Shown one piece after another: positions 1 to 10,467 of a stretch of DNA of 64,000 nt. The translations under genes were made by a program, and so were the position numbers. This DNA comes from Trachythela sp. YZ-2020 (Eukaryota; Cnidaria; Anthozoa; Malacalcyonacea; Clavulariidae), in contig JADLSH010000216.1 of assembly GCA_016169945.1 (NCBI GenBank), forward strand, positions 650,501 to 714,500. The letters run 5' to 3'. The notes below the pieces were generated by a model. The model had not been told where the DNA came from and ran no database searches. It worked only from the letters and a program-made list of their open reading frames with translations. How positions within the stretch are numbered: the first letter of the stretch is position 1; every line of letters starts with the position of its first letter.

Positions 1-158
<158 letters not shown>

Positions 159-508
159 GCAACACATAAAAGAACACATACTGGAGACAAACCTTGAAAA
201 TCATATGGATGCCCATGACAATTCAATGTTAAATATCAAAATGTTCGTAATTAACACATCCTAACAGGGTTCATTACTGCATCAAAACTAACACATTTCA
301 CCAAAATATCAACAACATTATCAACATGTAACAGTAAAAATCTCCAAACAAATATCAACCTATCTCTGTGGTCAGTCCCAGCCAATGTACTTGTAGGTAT
401 TTGAATAAGTTTAATAATTGTTTGGTGCGGCGAATTTTGTAAAATAAAATAAAATAAAATAAAAATAAAAAATAAAATATCTCCCAAAATATCTACAATT
501 TATCCTAC
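159..508. other. Tail-to-tail junction between convergent zinc-finger genes
   Basis: There is no gene here. Bases 195-222 match the C-terminal coding segment of the gene family in plus orientation (residues ENHMDAHDN). From about 223 the sequence matches the 3' untranslated region of the minus-strand gene. The plus copy was therefore truncated and joined directly to the 3' end of the minus copy. A short AAAAT-type microsatellite lies at 437-478; its length differs in unit 2. Confidence 0.6.
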
Positions 509-1750
509 TTAGTGAGCCATCATATTGTCATGGGTATCCATATGATTTTCAAGTTCACTTACAATAAATGCCAAACTCAACATCACAGACACAACAAATA
601 TACCCAATACCAGTTGGTTCTCTTGATTCTAATTCTTGACAGACATCACATTCGTAGATGGTGCCATGGTCGTTTGCCTTGTGCGGTTTTAAACTTTCAA
701 GATCAGGGAACTGTTTGTAATGCTTGTCATAATCATAATGATTGCCACTAGATTTTCATCAAGATACCCTTGCACATCTTGTGATGGAATTTCTCTGCCA
801 CAAGTGACACACAATAACAAGCCATCTTTTAAATGTGATCTTCTGTGTCATATCTTATTCATAAGGTTTGTCTCGAGTATGTGTTCGTTTATGTGTTTCC
901 AAATTATTTGACTTAGAAAATTTCTTCTTGCAAACATCACATTCATAAGGTTTGTCTCCAGTATGTGTTCGTTTATGTGTTGCCAAAGTATATGACTGAG
1001 AAAATGTCTTCTTGCAAACATCACATTCATAAGGTTTGTCTCCAGTGTGTCTTCTTTTATGTGTTGCTAAGCTGCTTAATTGAGAAAATCTTTGATTGCA
1101 AACATCACATTCATAAGGTTTGTCTCAGTATGTGTTCGTTTATGTGTTACAAAATATTCGACTGAGAAAATTTCTTCTTGCAAACATAACATTCATAAGG
1201 TTTGTCTCCAGTGTGTGTTCTTTTGTGTCTTACTAAGTTGCATGATTGAGAAAACTTTTCTGCAAACATCACATTCATAAGGTTTGTCTCCAGTATGTGT
1301 TCGTTTATGTGTTTCCAAATTATTTGACTTAGAAAATGTCTTCTTGCAAACATCACATTCATAAGGTTTGTCTCCAGCATATGTTTGTTTATGTGTTGCC
1401 AAAGTATATGACTGAGAAAATTTCTTCTTGCAAACATCACATTCATAAAGTTTGTCTCCAGTATGTGTTCGTTTATGTGTTACTAAGTTGCTTGAACGTG
1501 AAAATCTTTGATGGCAAACATCACATTCATAACGTTTGTCTCCAGTGTGTCTTTTTTATGTCTTGCTAAGGTGCTTGGATGAGAAAATCTTTGATTGCAA
1601 ATATCACATTCATGAGCTTTGTCCCTAGTGTGTGTTCTTCTTTCAACAAGTTTCTGACCGCCAGTAGAAGGCCGAAGGTTTGGGAGACGTTTGCTTCTCA
1701 CGCCCTTCAAATAACGACAAACTTGAGAAGGACGAATCGTCAGATTTGGT
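509..1750 (-). pseudogene. Gene X, unit 1: terminal exon of C2H2 zinc-finger gene (degraded)
   Basis: This is the second coding exon of a two-exon C2H2 protein. It begins after a minus-strand acceptor (TTAATTTTCAG, read from 1761 to 1751). A Ser-rich lead of about 40 codons is followed by about nine 84-bp fingers of the form C-x2-C-x12-H-x3-H joined by TGDKPY linkers. An in-frame TAA (855-857) follows the last TRDKPYE linker. Beyond it, down to a TAA at 509-511, decayed coding sequence continues with atypical pairs (CDVCQELESRE, ICCVCDVE). Frameshifts are visible near 1126 (CC to C in a linker), near 1258 (shortened KKTF codons) and in the lead. The matching first exon (3851-4009) has a stop at codon 5. 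A pseudogene is the likeliest reading, with the caveat that some indels may be sequencing errors. Confidence 0.75.
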
Positions 1751-3185
1751 CTGAAAATTAACAAGGTTAATAAATAATGTTCAAATACGGTACATTAAAT
1801 GTCCAATATCAAAATCCTTCTTCAATATCTATATATTAAACTATATCCATGTATATAATGAAGGGAAAAGGGACAAGCCGTGCTTCAATCAGGACCGTAG
1901 TGAAGGGATGTCGATTGGGGGGCGTTGAAGGCCGAATTGCCGGGTAATAATATAATTTGCCGAGTTTCTCAATATTCCAACACACGTTTTAATTTGATCT
2001 TACGGACTTGCCATAAATTACCAGGGGACGAGGGGAGGTGGAAATTTTCAATGGACAATGAATTGATGAAAATAATATGACCTCCCCAACGTACGAGTTG
2101 GAAAATTTGTGACCTAACCTGGGGCTCGTCTGACCCCCCCTAGCCTATATAATACCCCATAGTTGTTTTACTGCAGTAGTATGAAAACGTTTCGAAGAAG
2201 AGAACAATAAGCAGCAGCATAGGCAGGGTTTTAACTGTGGAACAGCACAAATGGTAGGGGTCCAGGGTTTGAATTTCTACGGTCATTAAAACAGCATTTC
2301 TCGCATTCTGAGACGAGTTCTGAAGAAAAATCACCCTCCTGCAACCAGCGCAAATTATTTCAAAAATGCCATAGATTGTGAAAATTTCAGTATCAACTTG
2401 TTGATGTAATTTGTGTATTCAATTGTGTATTCAACTTGTTGATTCTGACTTTTTGTGGGGGGGTGCTGACGTTTTCTAGGGGGGTGCGCACCCCCGCCTA
2501 TGATAAAAAGCATAAAGCCATTTGTTTTTCCCTATCAATCCATGTTGCAGATATTTGTTTTTTTGCGTCGCACAAACAAATTCGCCTATAGTGGTAAACC
2601 AACCTTTCAGCCTCGCTTCACCTATTGATGATAGAGAGAGAATGCTGTGGAGATGCCTGTGTACGAGGCATATATTTTTGACAAAATGCTGTTTACATAT
2701 AGCCATTGGCAAAACATAAACAAAATATTCTGATGAAATATTATAAATTGAGTAATATATCAAACTTCCAATCCGATGTTCTGATCACAAGATTTTCCTC
2801 ACACCTACGCTGTCCCACTAATCCGAATATCATTCTTAGCTTTTACAATTTTGACGATTTCACAATTTTCCGACTGGTTCGGACCAATTTGCCGACTGAT
2901 GTAAATTTATTTGGTGCGTGACGCACTCCCCCCCCGCTCGCTACGGCCCTGACTTCAATTTTTATTCCGTTCATGTATTATATATATCGAAAGTACATAT
3001 TTCCTTGTAAAAATCCATTCTATTTTTGTCCCAAGTTAGACCAATTATTAGAAAAGTTCAACTCATGAATTAAAATTGTCCTGGATACATACAGCTGGAT
3101 TTATTAAAGATCGAGGCAGTTCAGTAGAGTAGTATTAGAGGTCGTAAACTTCGATCTATCAAAAAGCTTTTATCGTTCCGCGTGG

Positions 3186-3822
3186 TAGCCTGAGACAGAC
3201 GAATAACGAAAAATATTCGTCTGAGAACATTCGTCACTAATCTTGCCTGGTGACGTTAGAGCGTTAGTCGAGATTTAGATAACAGATTGTCATTGGTCAC
3301 ACTAAAATTGCATGTATTGTGCGTTTTTATTGGTTCGTTAGACATGTCGGAAAAAAAAAGATGGCGGAATTTAAAGATCGAAATATTTTATGGAAAACGT
3401 GCAATTAATAAGGTATTAAATGTTTTTCAAGTACCTTCTTTGTATAAAGAACAGGAAGAGGCCCTTGCTCAATTGTTTTCGAAGCGAGATGTTTTCATTA
3501 ATCTCCCTACATCGTATGGGAAATCGCTCAAATTTCAAGCTGCACCCGTAATGGCCGATATTCTCTTTCGAAGAAGCACGGGAACCAGCATAGTAGTGGT
3601 TATTTCTCCACTGAAAGCCCTCATGGAAGATCAAGTAAGATCACATGGTCGTTCGATACTTCGATAGTTCGATACATTGTCGCTCATAGCAAACGCCATT
3701 TTGTTTTTCTCAGATACGTAATTATGCAAATATTTATGATAAATTATGATAATTAGACCGGGCAAGATTAGTGACGAATGTTCTCAGACGAATATTTTTC
3801 GTTATTCGTCTGTCTCAGGCTA
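3186..3822 (+). mobile_element. Gene-fragment-carrying TIR element (Pack-type), unit 1 copy
   Basis: The element has inverted ends of about 60 bp starting TAGCCTGAGACAGACG and finishing with the reverse complement. It is flanked by a perfect 9-bp direct repeat, TCCGCGTGG (3177-3185 and 3823-3831). The gene Y introns hold the same site with a single TCCGCGTGG and no insert (16855-16863, 42254-42262), so the boundaries are exact. A 9-bp duplication with long inverted ends is typical of Mutator-like (MULE) elements. Host exon capture is the hallmark of Pack-MULEs. There is no transposase, so it is non-autonomous. The superfamily assignment is inferred from duplication length. Confidence 0.75.
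3361..3634 (+). pseudogene. Captured RecQ-like helicase first exon, unit 1
   Basis: An ATG (ATGGCGGAATTT) is followed by sequence typical of the N-terminal helicase region of RecQ-family enzymes. The segment QEEALAQLFSKRDVF is followed by a Walker A-like motif I (LPTSYGKSLKFQ) and motif Ia (VVVISPLKALMEDQ). The coding sequence stops at a splice donor, CAA|GTAAGA (3634/3635), as expected for one exon of a larger gene. An extra A near 3394 shifts the frame between the ATG and the motifs. DEAH box, motifs III-VI and the RQC domain are absent, so it cannot be an active helicase. It lies wholly inside the TIR element. Confidence 0.75.
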
Positions 3823-3850
3823 TCCGCGTGGCTGTATTTAAATTACTCAC

Positions 3851-4009
3851 CTTTGTGTCTTTTAACAGCGACTTCGATTTGCTACTTTCGTCTGATTTCC
3901 CGACGGTTTTCACGGGCCTTCTTGGAGAATACACAAGTTTCGTTGCTTTAGATTGCTCGCTCATGTTTTCTGCGAATGTAAAACTTGAACAGGATTAGTT
4001 ATCTTCCAT
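3851..4009 (-). pseudogene. Gene X, unit 1: first coding exon with early stop
   Basis: The first coding exon is 53 codons long, from the ATG complement at 4007-4009 to a donor GTGAGT. In gene Y the exon begins MEDNLSCSSFIFAENTRE and is rich in Ser and Lys. Here codon 5 is TAA instead of TTA, so translation from this ATG would end after four residues. The body of the exon is otherwise conserved and phase 0 at its 3' end. No domain is recognised. The exon is separated from its finger exon by an intron enlarged by the helicase-bearing insertion. A ~0.9 kb insertion sits about 40 bp upstream of the ATG, probably in the 5' untranslated region. Confidence 0.65.
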
Positions 4010-4048
4010 TTTCGTCCTTCTAAAATCTAAAGTCGAAAAGTCCTTCTT

Positions 4049-4932
4049 AGTGCTTTCCACTTGGCAAAGTAAAATTTCTCGTTTTGTCCTTTTTTCGCAG
4101 AATTTCCTTCCCAAAATCCTAAATTTCCTTCCATTTTCCTTCCAATTTTTTTTAAAACAGTATAATAAATTTTGTATTGTACTGTACCTGATGTAAATTG
4201 AAGGTGTACTGCAGTATTCAAATAGTGAATCTCTAATTTAATATTAGAAAAATAATTAACCATTGCGTATGGTACAAAATTCAAGTATCCAACATTAGTG
4301 TTCCAGATCACTACAGAGTAGAGTAGTATATAGTCATTAGTCTATACCGTTCAAAATTAATTTGAATAAGGATAATTAACCTGAAAAACATGTTCTGTTG
4401 TCTGTTTTCTCAAACGACATTTTACTTAAACGAGTTTTTATGAATTTTCTCGAGATTCTTATGCTTCATCTTCTGATGAGCTTGACTCAGAAGTTGACTC
4501 AATATAAGCCATCATAATTGACAAATTTTTGGTTTAGAAATTACAGTTTCCCTTTTTCGACTGTTTGTTTTAGTTTATAAAAACCCGCGAAAAAAAGTGA
4601 GCCCACGTTATTTATGTACAAGTATTTCTACTCACCCACAGCTCTCACCCACTGAAGACCTGTTAAGTCCCAAATTATTACCCCCATTCATCCTTGATGG
4701 TTATGTAAATATTCGATGTATTATTTAACTCAAAAGTTCATAATAAAGTGTTTAACAATTATTAAATTACTAGAAATTACTGAAAAGTTTAAATTGTAAA
4801 ATTTCCTTCCCTTTTCCTTCGAAATGGCCAAATTTCTTCCAATTTCCTTCCAAATCTCATTTCCTCTTATTTTTCCTTCCAAATGCCAAAATATCCTTTT
4901 GAAGGAAATTTCCTTCAGTGGAAGCTCTTAAA
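4049..4932. mobile_element. hAT-like non-autonomous insertion upstream of gene X, unit 1
   Basis: This block is absent from the gene Y loci, which read straight through (near 17065 and 42465). Its ends carry an inverted GCTTCCACT motif, clearest in the unit 2 copy (TAGTGCTTCCACT). Inside, AATTTCCTTCC is repeated many times near both ends, as expected for subterminal transposase-binding sites. The direct repeat at the edges is imperfect (CTTGC-like). The TAGTG start fits the loose hAT terminal pattern, but the class assignment is tentative. No ORF of note is present. Confidence 0.5.
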
Positions 4933-5029
4933 ATCTTGCGGCTAAATAAAGGTTGCACATTTGCCCGCATAGCCTGACTCTAAGTCTCTAACCCTTACAT
5001 CAAACCTAGCCTGCTGCAGTTCTCATACT

Positions 5030-5125
5030 CAACTGGTACTCATAAAAAAGTCATAATCCTAATTAACCCTAACCCCAAAGGCCCAAACTAACCTAACTCC
5101 CAAACTAACCCTAACCAACCTAATA
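5030..5125. repeat. Degenerate CTAACC-rich repeat
   Basis: Interrupted AACCCTAACC-like words occur among AACTCCCAAACTAACC variants. They resemble telomere repeats but are irregular, short and present at the same place in every unit, so this is an interstitial low-complexity repeat. Confidence 0.5.
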
Positions 5126-5450
5126 AACGTTTACAAATTACAAATAGAAAAATAATAAGAATAATTTATTCCATTACACCAATATTGGTACATAGGATAA
5201 TACAAAAACAAAACTATTATGCATATAACATAGCAACCATGTATAAACTATAACTAATTTCTTATTTACATGTGGTACACTCAGTGAAGATTTTAGTTAG
5301 TTCATAAATGAATCTGGCTGTACAACTTGTTATGCTCTTGTCATTCATGGATATACAATAAAGAAATATGTCGTATTTACCTAGTGAACCGTAAAACGAC
5401 TATTGATTTCATTGAGATTTTTAACTTGTAATTTTGACAGTTTGAAAAGT
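5126..5450. other. No gene recognised
   Basis: AT-rich sequence shared with units 2 and 3 (24245-24565, 53100-53405). I see no coding signal, RNA gene or clear repeat. Confidence 0.5.
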
Positions 5451-5560
5451 AATGATATTCGTCACCTACAGCTATTTCAATTAAGGTTGTCCCCGAGCAA
5501 AGCGGAAAAGTCGAATACGAGCGCGAAAGGCTTGCTGGGAATTGCTAAGAAATTAAGAAT
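5451..5560 (+). pseudogene. LINE C-terminal tail fragment, inverted copy, unit 1
   Basis: The plus strand reads SNDIRHLQLFQLRLSPSKAE and onward, the same C-terminal tail found on the minus strand at 5978-6085. The two tails face each other across about 400 bp, making a hairpin of retrotransposon 3' ends. It is not a complete gene. Confidence 0.5.
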
Positions 5561-5977
5561 TTGACAAACCTCAGTGGATTCCTAAGACATTAACGTATTG
5601 TTCTTAAGTGCAAGATTTTATGCTACTCATACGATTAGAAGGCATTTTAAATTCCCAAAGGGTATAAAATCTTATGGTTAATAAGAATATGTTAATTTCG
5701 AAAGGTTTCGTTTTTATACACCCTGTATACCAATTCGCAATTAAACGTGCTGCAAAACTTATGATTATTATGTGACCTATGTGACCTGTCGCTATAACGT
5801 AGTGGAAAATGCCAGGAACTTGTTCCATCACAAAATTGTATGTCAGCAATAAATGCCACCTTGATTCATTCACAGCTCTGAGCCACTGATGCATAAAAAC
5901 GTCTCAAAGGAATTATCCACAAAGAACAGCCCACAAAACATTTAATAGGTTCCTACTTTGAAATTATTATTGCTAAT
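5561..5977. other. Spacer between inverted LINE tails
   Basis: Nothing recognisable; AT-rich, shared by all three units. Confidence 0.4.
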
Positions 5978-6785
5978 TTCTTAGAATCCACTGAGGTTTG
6001 TCAAATTCTTGGTCCATTCCCAGCAAGCCTTTCGCGCTCGTATTCGACTTTTCCGCTGCTCGGGACAACCTTAATTGAAATAGCTGTATACATTTGAATC
6101 ACAAATAGGACATAGACGTGACTTATGGTCAATATTAGCATATCTACGGCTTCAACTGGAAATCTATGTGCAGAGATCCTAAACCTTGTAACCGCTTGAC
6201 GGTGTTTAACATTTTTGACCGTGGACAAATAACTTTCAAAATCCAAGTTTGGTTTTACAAGGTTTAAGATTCGTAATTTGTTACACTGTTGAATCTGATC
6301 TTTCCATGTGGTATTATATCTCTTACATAATTCCTTTTTAATAACTTTAGCTAAATTATTAATATCACTTTTAGATTGAATCTCATTATCGTACAAAGGC
6401 TCGAAATTACACATATCTAACAAGCAATCAGAGAATTTCACACCCTGTTGCTTCGATTGAAGGCACACATGAGCTGCCTTTTCTACTAATTGACTTTCGT
6501 AAACTGAACTATTAACTCTTAGCCAGTATTTGATAACTGAGGTTGAAACTTGCACAATCATCGGCATTCTGCCTAGTTCAGTCAACACTGCTACATTGGT
6601 AGATTTAGAATGGACCCCTAAGATACGTTTACGGAACTTTAAATGTAGTTTATCAATATCTGAAACCACCCTGAACATATCGGTCGTTGTCAATCTACCT
6701 AAAGTATACACTCCCATATCTCACAACAATATAATAGAATCGGGGAAACGAGAGTTGAAAATAGTTTTAACAGCACCTTAACTGG
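5978..6785 (-). pseudogene. Non-LTR retrotransposon reverse transcriptase C-terminal fragment, unit 1
   Basis: The minus-strand frame encodes the region after the polymerase core of a LINE ORF2. It has a thumb segment (VKVLLKLFSTLVSPILLY, clearest in unit 2), a connecting segment KLHLKFRKRILGVHSKSTN followed by ELGRMP, and a terminal RFRISAHRFPVEA...CPIC motif. This arrangement is typical of CR1/RTE-like reverse transcriptases. Catalytic motifs, endonuclease and 5' part are missing, so this is a 5'-truncated dead copy. A single-base loss near 6115 shifts the frame just before the CPIC motif here. The uninterrupted TCTCACAAC at 6719-6727 is the empty state of a site occupied in unit 3. Confidence 0.75.
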
Positions 6786-7380
6786 AACCCTACCACATTG
6801 GAAAACTTTTGAAAAATTGTGAGAAAATTTCGTGAATGAAAAGAACGAGGAATCGAACCCAAGAACACGTGCGTACTTGCCAGAGACACTGACCTGGATA
6901 TAGACTGATAACGCATCTATTGTTGAAAAGTGAATTGCCGCACCCGACTCAGAGGTCCCAGTTTACTATAGATTTGTATTACAGAATCATAGTTTTCGCG
7001 GGTTTTTTCGTTATTTTCTTATCACATGGATAGATGTACACGAGAAGTATTTTGAGCAAAAAATTCCGGTTGTTTTGGCTTCAATAACGTTGGAAAACGG
7101 GATTTGAAAGTTTGAAAGAGTGAACATGCACTGCTTAGCTTTAATAAACAAAGGTTGTTCTGAAACAGATAACAGGACATTCTCATTCAAAATCCACTCA
7201 AGACATGGAGTAACTGCTACACAAATCAAGTAGTCTGGACGTTTGATGAAATGAACCAACTACACTGTGAACAAAAGCGAAATTGAGATAAGTCTTACAT
7301 GCATTATTCAGCTCACTCCCCATTGGGGCTTTTCAGTGACCGATTACATCAGGTACCTAGCTTACCTATAATAATATACT
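6786..7380. other. No gene; tRNA-like B-box on minus strand
   Basis: A minus-strand GGGTTCGATTCCTCG (about 6848-6862) matches the RNA polymerase III B box. Upstream sequence could be a worn tRNA-derived SINE head, but I find no convincing A box or cloverleaf. The remainder shows nothing recognisable. Confidence 0.3.
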
Positions 7381-7605
7381 TACGGCGGTCAACTTCAAAA
7401 ATGTTGACACTTAACGAGAAGTTACATCCCTCGCAGACAGTACTCAGTAAAACCCAGCTATTCTAAATGATCCTGATCTTCCAGTACAGCGACTCCTTAA
7501 AGTTGCATATTGCATAGGAAATAGTAAATATAAGATTTATTTTAACAAAATTTTAAATATATATTTACATTTAAAGAATGCGTTTCAGCTTAATAAATAT
7601 TGGTA
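7381..7605. repeat. Unit-boundary repeat (copy 1)
   Basis: A segment of about 220 bp starting GGTCAACTTCAAAAATGTTG and ending AATAAATAT recurs at 18180-18395, 26537-26740, 46024-46241 and 57435-57638. Two of those copies abut the plus-strand zinc-finger arrays exactly, so this sequence marks a recombination junction of the tandem unit. Confidence 0.7.
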
Positions 7606-7780
7606 TTGTTTATCTTAACGGAATAAGTATTGTTTTGTCAGTTCTATTTTTGTTCTGAATTTCAACCGAACTATTTAACTAAATATAAATCTATACTCTT
7701 ATAATAATTAATTATCTGTGCGTATCTTTTTATTTGGCGCTTTCATTTCCTCACTTCGTTTACGTTTCTCGTATTCGTCA

Positions 7781-7786
7781 GGTATA
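7781..7786. other. Empty target site of the Polinton-like element
   Basis: A single GGTATA lies in the same flanks that in unit 2 are separated by a 6.6 kb element with GGTATA on both sides. It defines the 6-bp target duplication. Confidence 0.85.
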
Positions 7787-7789
7787 TCT

Positions 7790-8290
7790 AAAAAAAGAAT
7801 ATCAGTTAGCAAGTATCAGAGATTAATGAACTTCTAAACTGAACTAACTTTATTTATACTAGATAGCTCTAACATGCAGTTCTAAACTGTTCCCCCTTAA
7901 GATCGAGTAACAGCCATCTCTTATTTTAATGCAGGAGCAACCCCAAACTAAACTAACTCTATTTTAAATATAATATATTTGATGGTACGTTCTATCACCA
8001 CTGTTCTTCCTAGAGGTACAGTAACGTAAATCTCTTATTGGTGGGCAGGTGTAGTTTTGCTACAGGAAGACAACTAAACTATCTATATTTTTACTGGATA
8101 GTTCTATCAATTCTATAAACTGCTTTTCCTAGAGGTCCAGTAAGGGTCATCTCTTCTTGGTGTAGTTTTACGACAAGAGGAAACCGAAACTAACTTCATT
8201 CATACTGGATAACCCTATCAGTTCTACGCTATATCAGTTTCAAACTATTTTCCTAGAGGTCAAGTAAGGTTAAATTAAAAAACAAACGTT
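7790..8290. repeat. Degenerate ~110-130 bp tandem repeat
   Basis: The words ACTAACTTTATTTATACT, GGATAGTTCTATCA, TCTAAACTGTT, TCCTAGAGGTCCAGTAA and GTCATCTCTT recur in this order four to five times. The same family appears at 11930-12235 and in unit 2. No coding potential. Confidence 0.7.
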
Positions 8291-8394
8291 GCTGACCTTC
8301 GCCAGTAATATCTGAGTATTTTTGAATATATATTTTTCTCTTTGATTCTGGCAGATGAGGAGTAAAACCTGTATGAAAAACCGAACTTTTGAAC

Positions 8395-8700
8395 AACTTT
8401 TTACTTCAAACACATATCTCGCAACAGACTTATAGCAAGATTGTCAACAAGTTGTAACAATGTTGTCATTTTATCTAGTTGCTACAAGGATGTCATTCGC
8501 AACTTGTTAACAAGTTGTTGAATTGCAGGACAATAACAACTTGACCTAAACAAGTCTGTTGAGTCAACAACTTTGTAGCATGTTGCCAACAAGACGTTGA
8601 CGACTTGTCAACAAGCTGGGAACAAGCAGTGCGAACACATTCTGATAACAAGTTGACAGCATTGGGGCAAGTCTGCTGCGGGTTTGTTACAACTTGTGCG
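8395..8700. repeat. AACAAGTTGT-rich degenerate repeat
   Basis: Many overlapping CAACTTGTT, AACAAGTTG and TTGTTGACAA words on both strands give an imperfect palindromic low-complexity block. Unit 2 carries it at 34150-34445 with scattered substitutions. Confidence 0.7.
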
Positions 8701-8857
8701 TTTTTACGTGACGGTGTAGATGATAACGTTTGAAATGAAATGAATTATAAAGGAAGATGCGGTTAGCGTATGAGTTAAACTGGCTATACAGCAGGTCGAG
8801 GGCGGGAGTTGACTTCGGTTAGGTCATTTCTCTGCACTTGTGTATTTGTGTGATAAA

Positions 8858-9099
8858 ATCACAGAATACATACTATACCAGAAGTGTCATTCCTATGTGT
8901 TCTGGCTTGGGAAAAACGTCCGAAATGTTTTACGTGCTGACGTGAAAATACGCCATCAAAATGGGTACAAAGTGCCGTGTGCACCCCAGGATGGCGTAGA
9001 AATTGAGTCATATGACGCCATCCTGGGGTGCACACGGCGCTTCGTACCCATGAAAAATTCGTCTAAATGACACTTCTGGTCTAGTATGTATTCTGTGAT
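8858..9099. mobile_element. Hairpin MITE, unit 1
   Basis: The ends are inverted (ATCACAGAATACATACTA ... TAGTATGTATTCTGTGAT). The centre forms a second perfect stem of about 24 bp around CACCCCAGGATGGCGT, with a 17-nt loop near 8999-9015. No protein. Unit 2 holds it at 34615-34856. Confidence 0.7.
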
Positions 9100-10384
9100 A
9101 AACTCAGGTTTTCCTCCATCGCTAAAAACTAGCCCTTAGAGATTATCAACCATAACTAACCATTAACACTCGAAGACTTGGGTCAGCAAAACCTGTTAAG
9201 CCTTAAAGTGGTTCCCTGCAGTTATTATTAAAACAAGGGTTGAAAATGCTCTCCCTATTGCAACACATATCTTCATGTTTGTAAAATATATAGTTGCTTT
9301 TTGGGTAATAACTAATAATATAACTGTTATGTGTCCAACCTATGGGTTCTAAATATACCACAGTCGCGTTGCTATGGCAACAATAGCGTATGAACTATAG
9401 TAGTCATATCCTATAAATGGGACAAAAATTAAAATTACTTGAGTTTCCTTCATGAATTTTTTTAAAAAAATGCAAGTAAATTTGGAATACTAAACGGAAC
9501 ATTATATCAAAAATTAAGGTAGGTTGTAGGATAAGTTTTTAGAGATTTGCACATTTCGATTCTGAGAAAACTTATCAATAAATTTTTCTAAAATTTGGAC
9601 ATATTAAAAAAGGCGACTTGTAAGTTCACTATACAAAAATTAAAAAAATTTCACCGAAGGAAATTAAAACTAAAGCCATTAAGCCACGCACAAAACTTAC
9701 GCGGGCCAAACAGAATTTCAATTCGACAAGAACGGCATCTGCGCATGTCCTTGTCTTTCGCGTGACTCGCTGGCTGTAAAACAGGCTGGTTTTTCCGAAA
9801 TGGTGTACAATGGCGAGCACAATTCTCTTCGTTTTCGTTACCCTTGGCTTGTTGGACACAAGATTGTTTGTTGGTGGTCTTTTTCTGGTCTGGTTTGTCA
9901 GTGATGTACCCATTGAATTAATCCAACATCTCTTAAATTTGTTTTTATTGTTGAAATCGGTATGAAAACTTTTCAAAATATTCAAACAATTCCAAATTTT
10001 CGAAAGACAACTCGTAAGTCGTAACTGTCTGTACTGTAGTTGTATGCAGTAGTTTTTAAACTTTTGATTGTTTTAAAGAATTATATTACTCTGACAGTTC
10101 TAGACTGCCTTGAGCAGAGTATAAAATATCATTTTAGAATTTTTAGTCTGCAACAAGTCGAAGATTTTGAACATTATAAAAGATAATACTGAACTTAAAT
10201 ACGTAAAACATACTAAAATAAAGCTTAGAAACTGGTTAACAACATACGTACTGTTTGAATTTCAAAGATTTACGATTATAATGAAAAGGTTGTGGTTTCT
10301 TCGCAGAAAAATCTCGAAAATAACTTCCCGCGGCTTGTTTCAAAATTTTGCCGGGTCACGAAGATTCCACGCGAGGATGACATC
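9100..10384. other. No gene recognised
   Basis: Unique-looking AT-rich sequence shared with unit 2. Short open frames around 9630-9985 have no recognisable domain and are broken differently in the two units, so I do not call them genes. Confidence 0.45.
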
Positions 10385-10467
10385 TGATTTATATCACAGA
10401 TTAATTATATAATTAATCTGTGTTCATATCACAGATTAATAGATAATTAATCTGTGTTCCAGCAGAT
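10385..10467. repeat. Twin short palindromes, unit 1 only
   Basis: Two palindromes in tandem (CACAGATTAATT...AATTAATCTGTG and CACAGATTAATAGATAATTAATCTGTG-like) sit where unit 2 simply reads CTGATCTATATAGATCG (near 36246). This is a small insertion of a self-complementary sequence, possibly a minimal MITE duplicated in place. Confidence 0.55.

Larger units (their letters stand above)
1751..3850 (-). other. Intron 1 of gene X, unit 1
   Basis: The donor (GTGAGT, read from 3850 to 3845) and the acceptor (1751-1761) are both consensus. They join codon-phase 0 to phase 0, which supports a real intron. The same intron recurs in four other places (15464, 20888, 40848 and, truncated, 48584). It contains no protein gene of its own. 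It includes runs of G or C, a GGGGGTGCGCACCCCC palindrome near 2483, and an inserted helicase-bearing element at 3186-3822 that the gene Y introns lack. Confidence 0.65.

Noticed and set aside
5030..5125. CTAACC-rich tract as a telomere or chromosome end
   Set aside because: It is irregular, under 100 bp and repeats at internal positions in each unit.
6001..6717. 238-codon frame as a free-standing gene starting MGVYTLGRL
   Set aside because: The start lies inside a reverse transcriptase thumb/connection region; the frame is a 5'-truncated LINE remnant and ends through a frameshift.
6840..6930. A tRNA gene on the minus strand
   Set aside because: Only a B-box-like GGTTCGATTCC is present; no acceptor stem, anticodon arm or A box could be formed.
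9629..9985. 118-codon minus-strand frame as a gene
   Set aside because: The frame is split differently in unit 2 (35486-35843), has no recognisable domain and no splice or initiation support.
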